Of a stretch of 64,000 nucleotides of DNA, positions 61,618 to 64,000 are shown in pieces. The stretch is from the NCBI RefSeq assembly GCF_045679555.1, contig NC_092099.1, positions 13,034,076 to 13,098,075 of the forward strand, in the 5' to 3' direction. Source of the stretch: Salvelinus alpinus (taxonomy: Eukaryota > Chordata > Actinopteri > Salmoniformes > Salmonidae). Position 1 is the first letter of the stretch; each line of letters begins with the position of its first letter. Position numbers and translations under genes: made by a program. The notes under the pieces were generated by a model. That model made no database searches and was not told the DNA's origin. It saw nothing but the letters and a program-made list of their open reading frames with translations.

Positions 61618-64000
61618 GACCAGGGAGTGGGTTGCCCGATGAAGCAATAAAAAAAAAACTGATCCGCAGCAAAGCATCCCGGACAGAGCATTCGTCACTC
61701 ACGCCCTCCATATATCCAGTGGTACAGTCAAAAGGAGAAGGGTGGGGACCAGAAATACTGGGAGGCAATAATACACACTCAACCACTGAAGCGATACGTT
61801 CAGTTCACCTCGATGCTAACGTGTGTCAATCTGACTGGGCTCTGTCGGAGCCTTACACAGCGTGTTACAACTATGACTAAACCGAAAAAGTAGAGTTGAT
61901 CAAGTTGATCTGTGGCATAAACGCAACCTTCAATGGAGGTACATGTCACGTCATGCATTCTCATTGCTCAGAGAAAACAGGTGATATGTAGGACACGCCC
62001 ATTTGCTAAGACCGTATAAGGTTTAGCCTATTCCTCAGCTTTCTTTTGGAATAGGGCAGTTTTCTCCTCTCCTCTTCTGTCACCAATCAGTATGGGGAAA
62101 ACACAGGATTACGATTCCAAATCCTGAAACCAAATTCTTGTTCCACAGTGAGACCAGAGAGGCCCTAGAAATTCCAGATAAGACGGAGCATGATTAAGAT
62201 AACATGGGCAGCAGCAGCGAAGTTGGGACAAGGAGAGGCCAGCAGCCCCCTGTCACATTCTTCTAGCACAACAGGGAGTTCCACACTCAGGGAGACACTG
62301 GCTCGCCCAAGGCCGCCTCTAACACAACATCCAACTATACGAGGTGCTAACTGGTGGAGAACTGAGGCCTTGGTTTTGTGAACTTTGTGTCCTACGATGC
62401 CAAAAACCTAAGGCTACAGTATCAAGGATGGTAGAAACGATCAGGAATGAGAAGGAGGGTTTAGCAGGGTGAATCAGACAGAGAGCTGTTTCAAGGATGG
62501 CAGACATGAGGGCTGGTGTGTAGAGTGCTGTGGCTGGGTGGCTTGTTTCAGTGGTGCAGGCTGGTAATTTGAGAGGCATGGAGGCACTCAGTGAACCTGC
62601 AGCAGAGCAGAGCAGAGCCATGGTCCTTGCTTCGGCACAATGGGAAGAAAGGAACCCTGGCTCGTCACAGCACACAACGACAACCCCCCACTCATCTCCA
62701 GCACACCGGCCATTCACCTTAATCTGTCAATCAACCTCACAGCACTATCTCCACGTGGAAGTAGCTTTTCACACTATAGCTACACACAAAGCAAATAAAA
62801 CCTCTGAAGAAGCTAACCAAGCCAAAAGCATAGGCTTATTGCCTTACCGAATCCTAAGGGAGAAATAAAAACGTCACGAATAACCAAAAAATATGACATC
62901 AAAAGATATCTGAAAATGAGAGAGAGAAAAAATAATACAATTTGAGAAGCCACATGCGGTTTTTCTTCTAAAAACTGGGTGTTGTTGGTCAGCTGACAGA
63001 CAGTTTCTCACACGGTCATCTTTAAGCCAGTCATGCGGGAAATAAGGCACACATCTCAAGACACACAGCCGAGGAAACAGTCTCCGAAGGTGACTGCATT
63101 GTCATTTCTGCTCTCCGTTTTAAAGATATAATCGCCCTTGATTAGCATAATCTAATCACTTTTGTGAATTGACTTCTAATTACCAGGAGCACATCTTCCC
63201 AAAATTAACCCTTGCGAAGCACACAGCCCGTTGTTCTTTTTACTAATACAAAACTGACAGCGCATTTTTTTTAAAGCTAACACTACAAACAACGGATAGA
63301 GAAAAAAAATGTATTCCAATGAAATGGAATAGCTATTCTGTATGCCCATTAAAATCTAGCCTACTGTGTTGTGCTTTCCCTACTGTGTCAGTTAAGAGTC
63401 TAATATAATCACTTAGCCCTTTCACTGATGGGAATGCAAAGACTGCATGTTGCTCATTATAAAAACGTCTTTCAAGCTGCTTTCTGCATTTTGGAAATTG
63501 GTTTAGCCTTCATCTCAACATGCTGCCTAGGCCTATATCATAAATTAAACTCCAGCAATATAGATAGGCCTACCTAGAAAAGAAAACGTGCTTAGCATTA
63601 GGCTAGCAATATCTTTAAAGTTGCTTCTATGATTCATCTCCACAACACACACAATATTGTTGAGTGGTGTGCGTGTATGTAATTATGAAAGAGAACTCTC
63701 ATTTCAACCAATATGCCTCTTTGGTCTTTTAGTCTTGAGAAATCATTTGTGTATCATTTCTCTTTTTGAGTGTTGCAGAAATAGCGAGTAATTATCTTGA
63801 AGCATATAACCCTGCGTAACCTTAAACTAAACACATTTCCTTAATGTGAGAAATGTGCATTTATAATCAAGCGGGTAACACTCCAGAGAGCTGTCTGTAT
63901 CAACAGAAACGGACCAGAAAAATACCTTGCACAGGAATATTTAATCCCTGCATGAATAGAACAGCCTTAAAGAATACACAGTCTGATTTGATAGAGCTTG
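61618..64000. other. presumed 5' intron/flank, nothing recognised
   Basis: About 2.4 kb without transposon, exon or RNA gene that I recognise. 62880-64000 is A/T-rich and repeat-free, which could mean conserved non-coding sequence, but that needs an alignment. Confidence 0.35.

Overview
This is vertebrate genomic DNA, almost certainly from a salmonid fish (salmon, trout or charr). It carries multi-exon genes with GT-AG introns, several degraded Tc1/mariner transposons, tRNA-derived SINEs with LINE-like tails, non-LTR retrotransposon 3' ends, a palindromic MITE present about ten times, and many micro- and minisatellites. There are no bacterial operons, CRISPR arrays or rRNA genes.

The main gene is baz2b (bromodomain adjacent to zinc finger domain 2B), on the minus strand. 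I could follow the coding part completely: 35 coding exons from the ATG at 48165 to the stop ending at 13270. Every exon has a canonical acceptor and donor, and the phases close exactly (6987 nt, 2328 codons plus stop). Domain order is a Ser-rich and acidic N-terminal half, MBD/TAM domain (about aa 840-922), AT-hook-like and long charged helical region (about 940-1173), DDT domain (about 1180-1260), WHIM-type region (about 1260-1510), PHD finger (2076-2124) and bromodomain (about 2229-2325). The ATG exon has a splice acceptor 2 nt upstream of the ATG, so non-coding 5' exon(s) and the promoter lie further upstream, in or beyond 48.2-64 kb.

Downstream of baz2b on the same strand (2.2-10.6 kb) are remnants of wdsub1 (WD repeat, SAM and U-box protein), its neighbour in other vertebrates. 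Here it is a pseudogene: stop at codon 6, frameshifts, an in-frame TGA in the second remnant exon, a Tc1 element in an intron and a LINE joined to the last WD exon. One duplicate of wdsub1 dying after the salmonid genome duplication, with baz2b kept, is the simplest reading, but the window alone cannot show it.

Layout: 1-2.2 kb, nested transposon debris; 2.2-10.6 kb, wdsub1 pseudogene with LINE and Tc1 insertions and a LINE-derived minisatellite; 10.8-12.4 kb, MITE-like elements and a CA repeat in the probable baz2b 3' flank or UTR; 13.3-48.2 kb, baz2b coding exons with repeat-filled introns; 48.2-64 kb, presumed 5' intron or flank with a 2.9-kb 39-bp minisatellite, SINE fragments, a perfect 103-bp inverted repeat and a deleted Tc1 copy.

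The most unusual signal is at baz2b coding exon 2. Its 3' end and 5' splice site have been amplified into 19 tandem 18-bp units, each carrying an in-frame splice donor.
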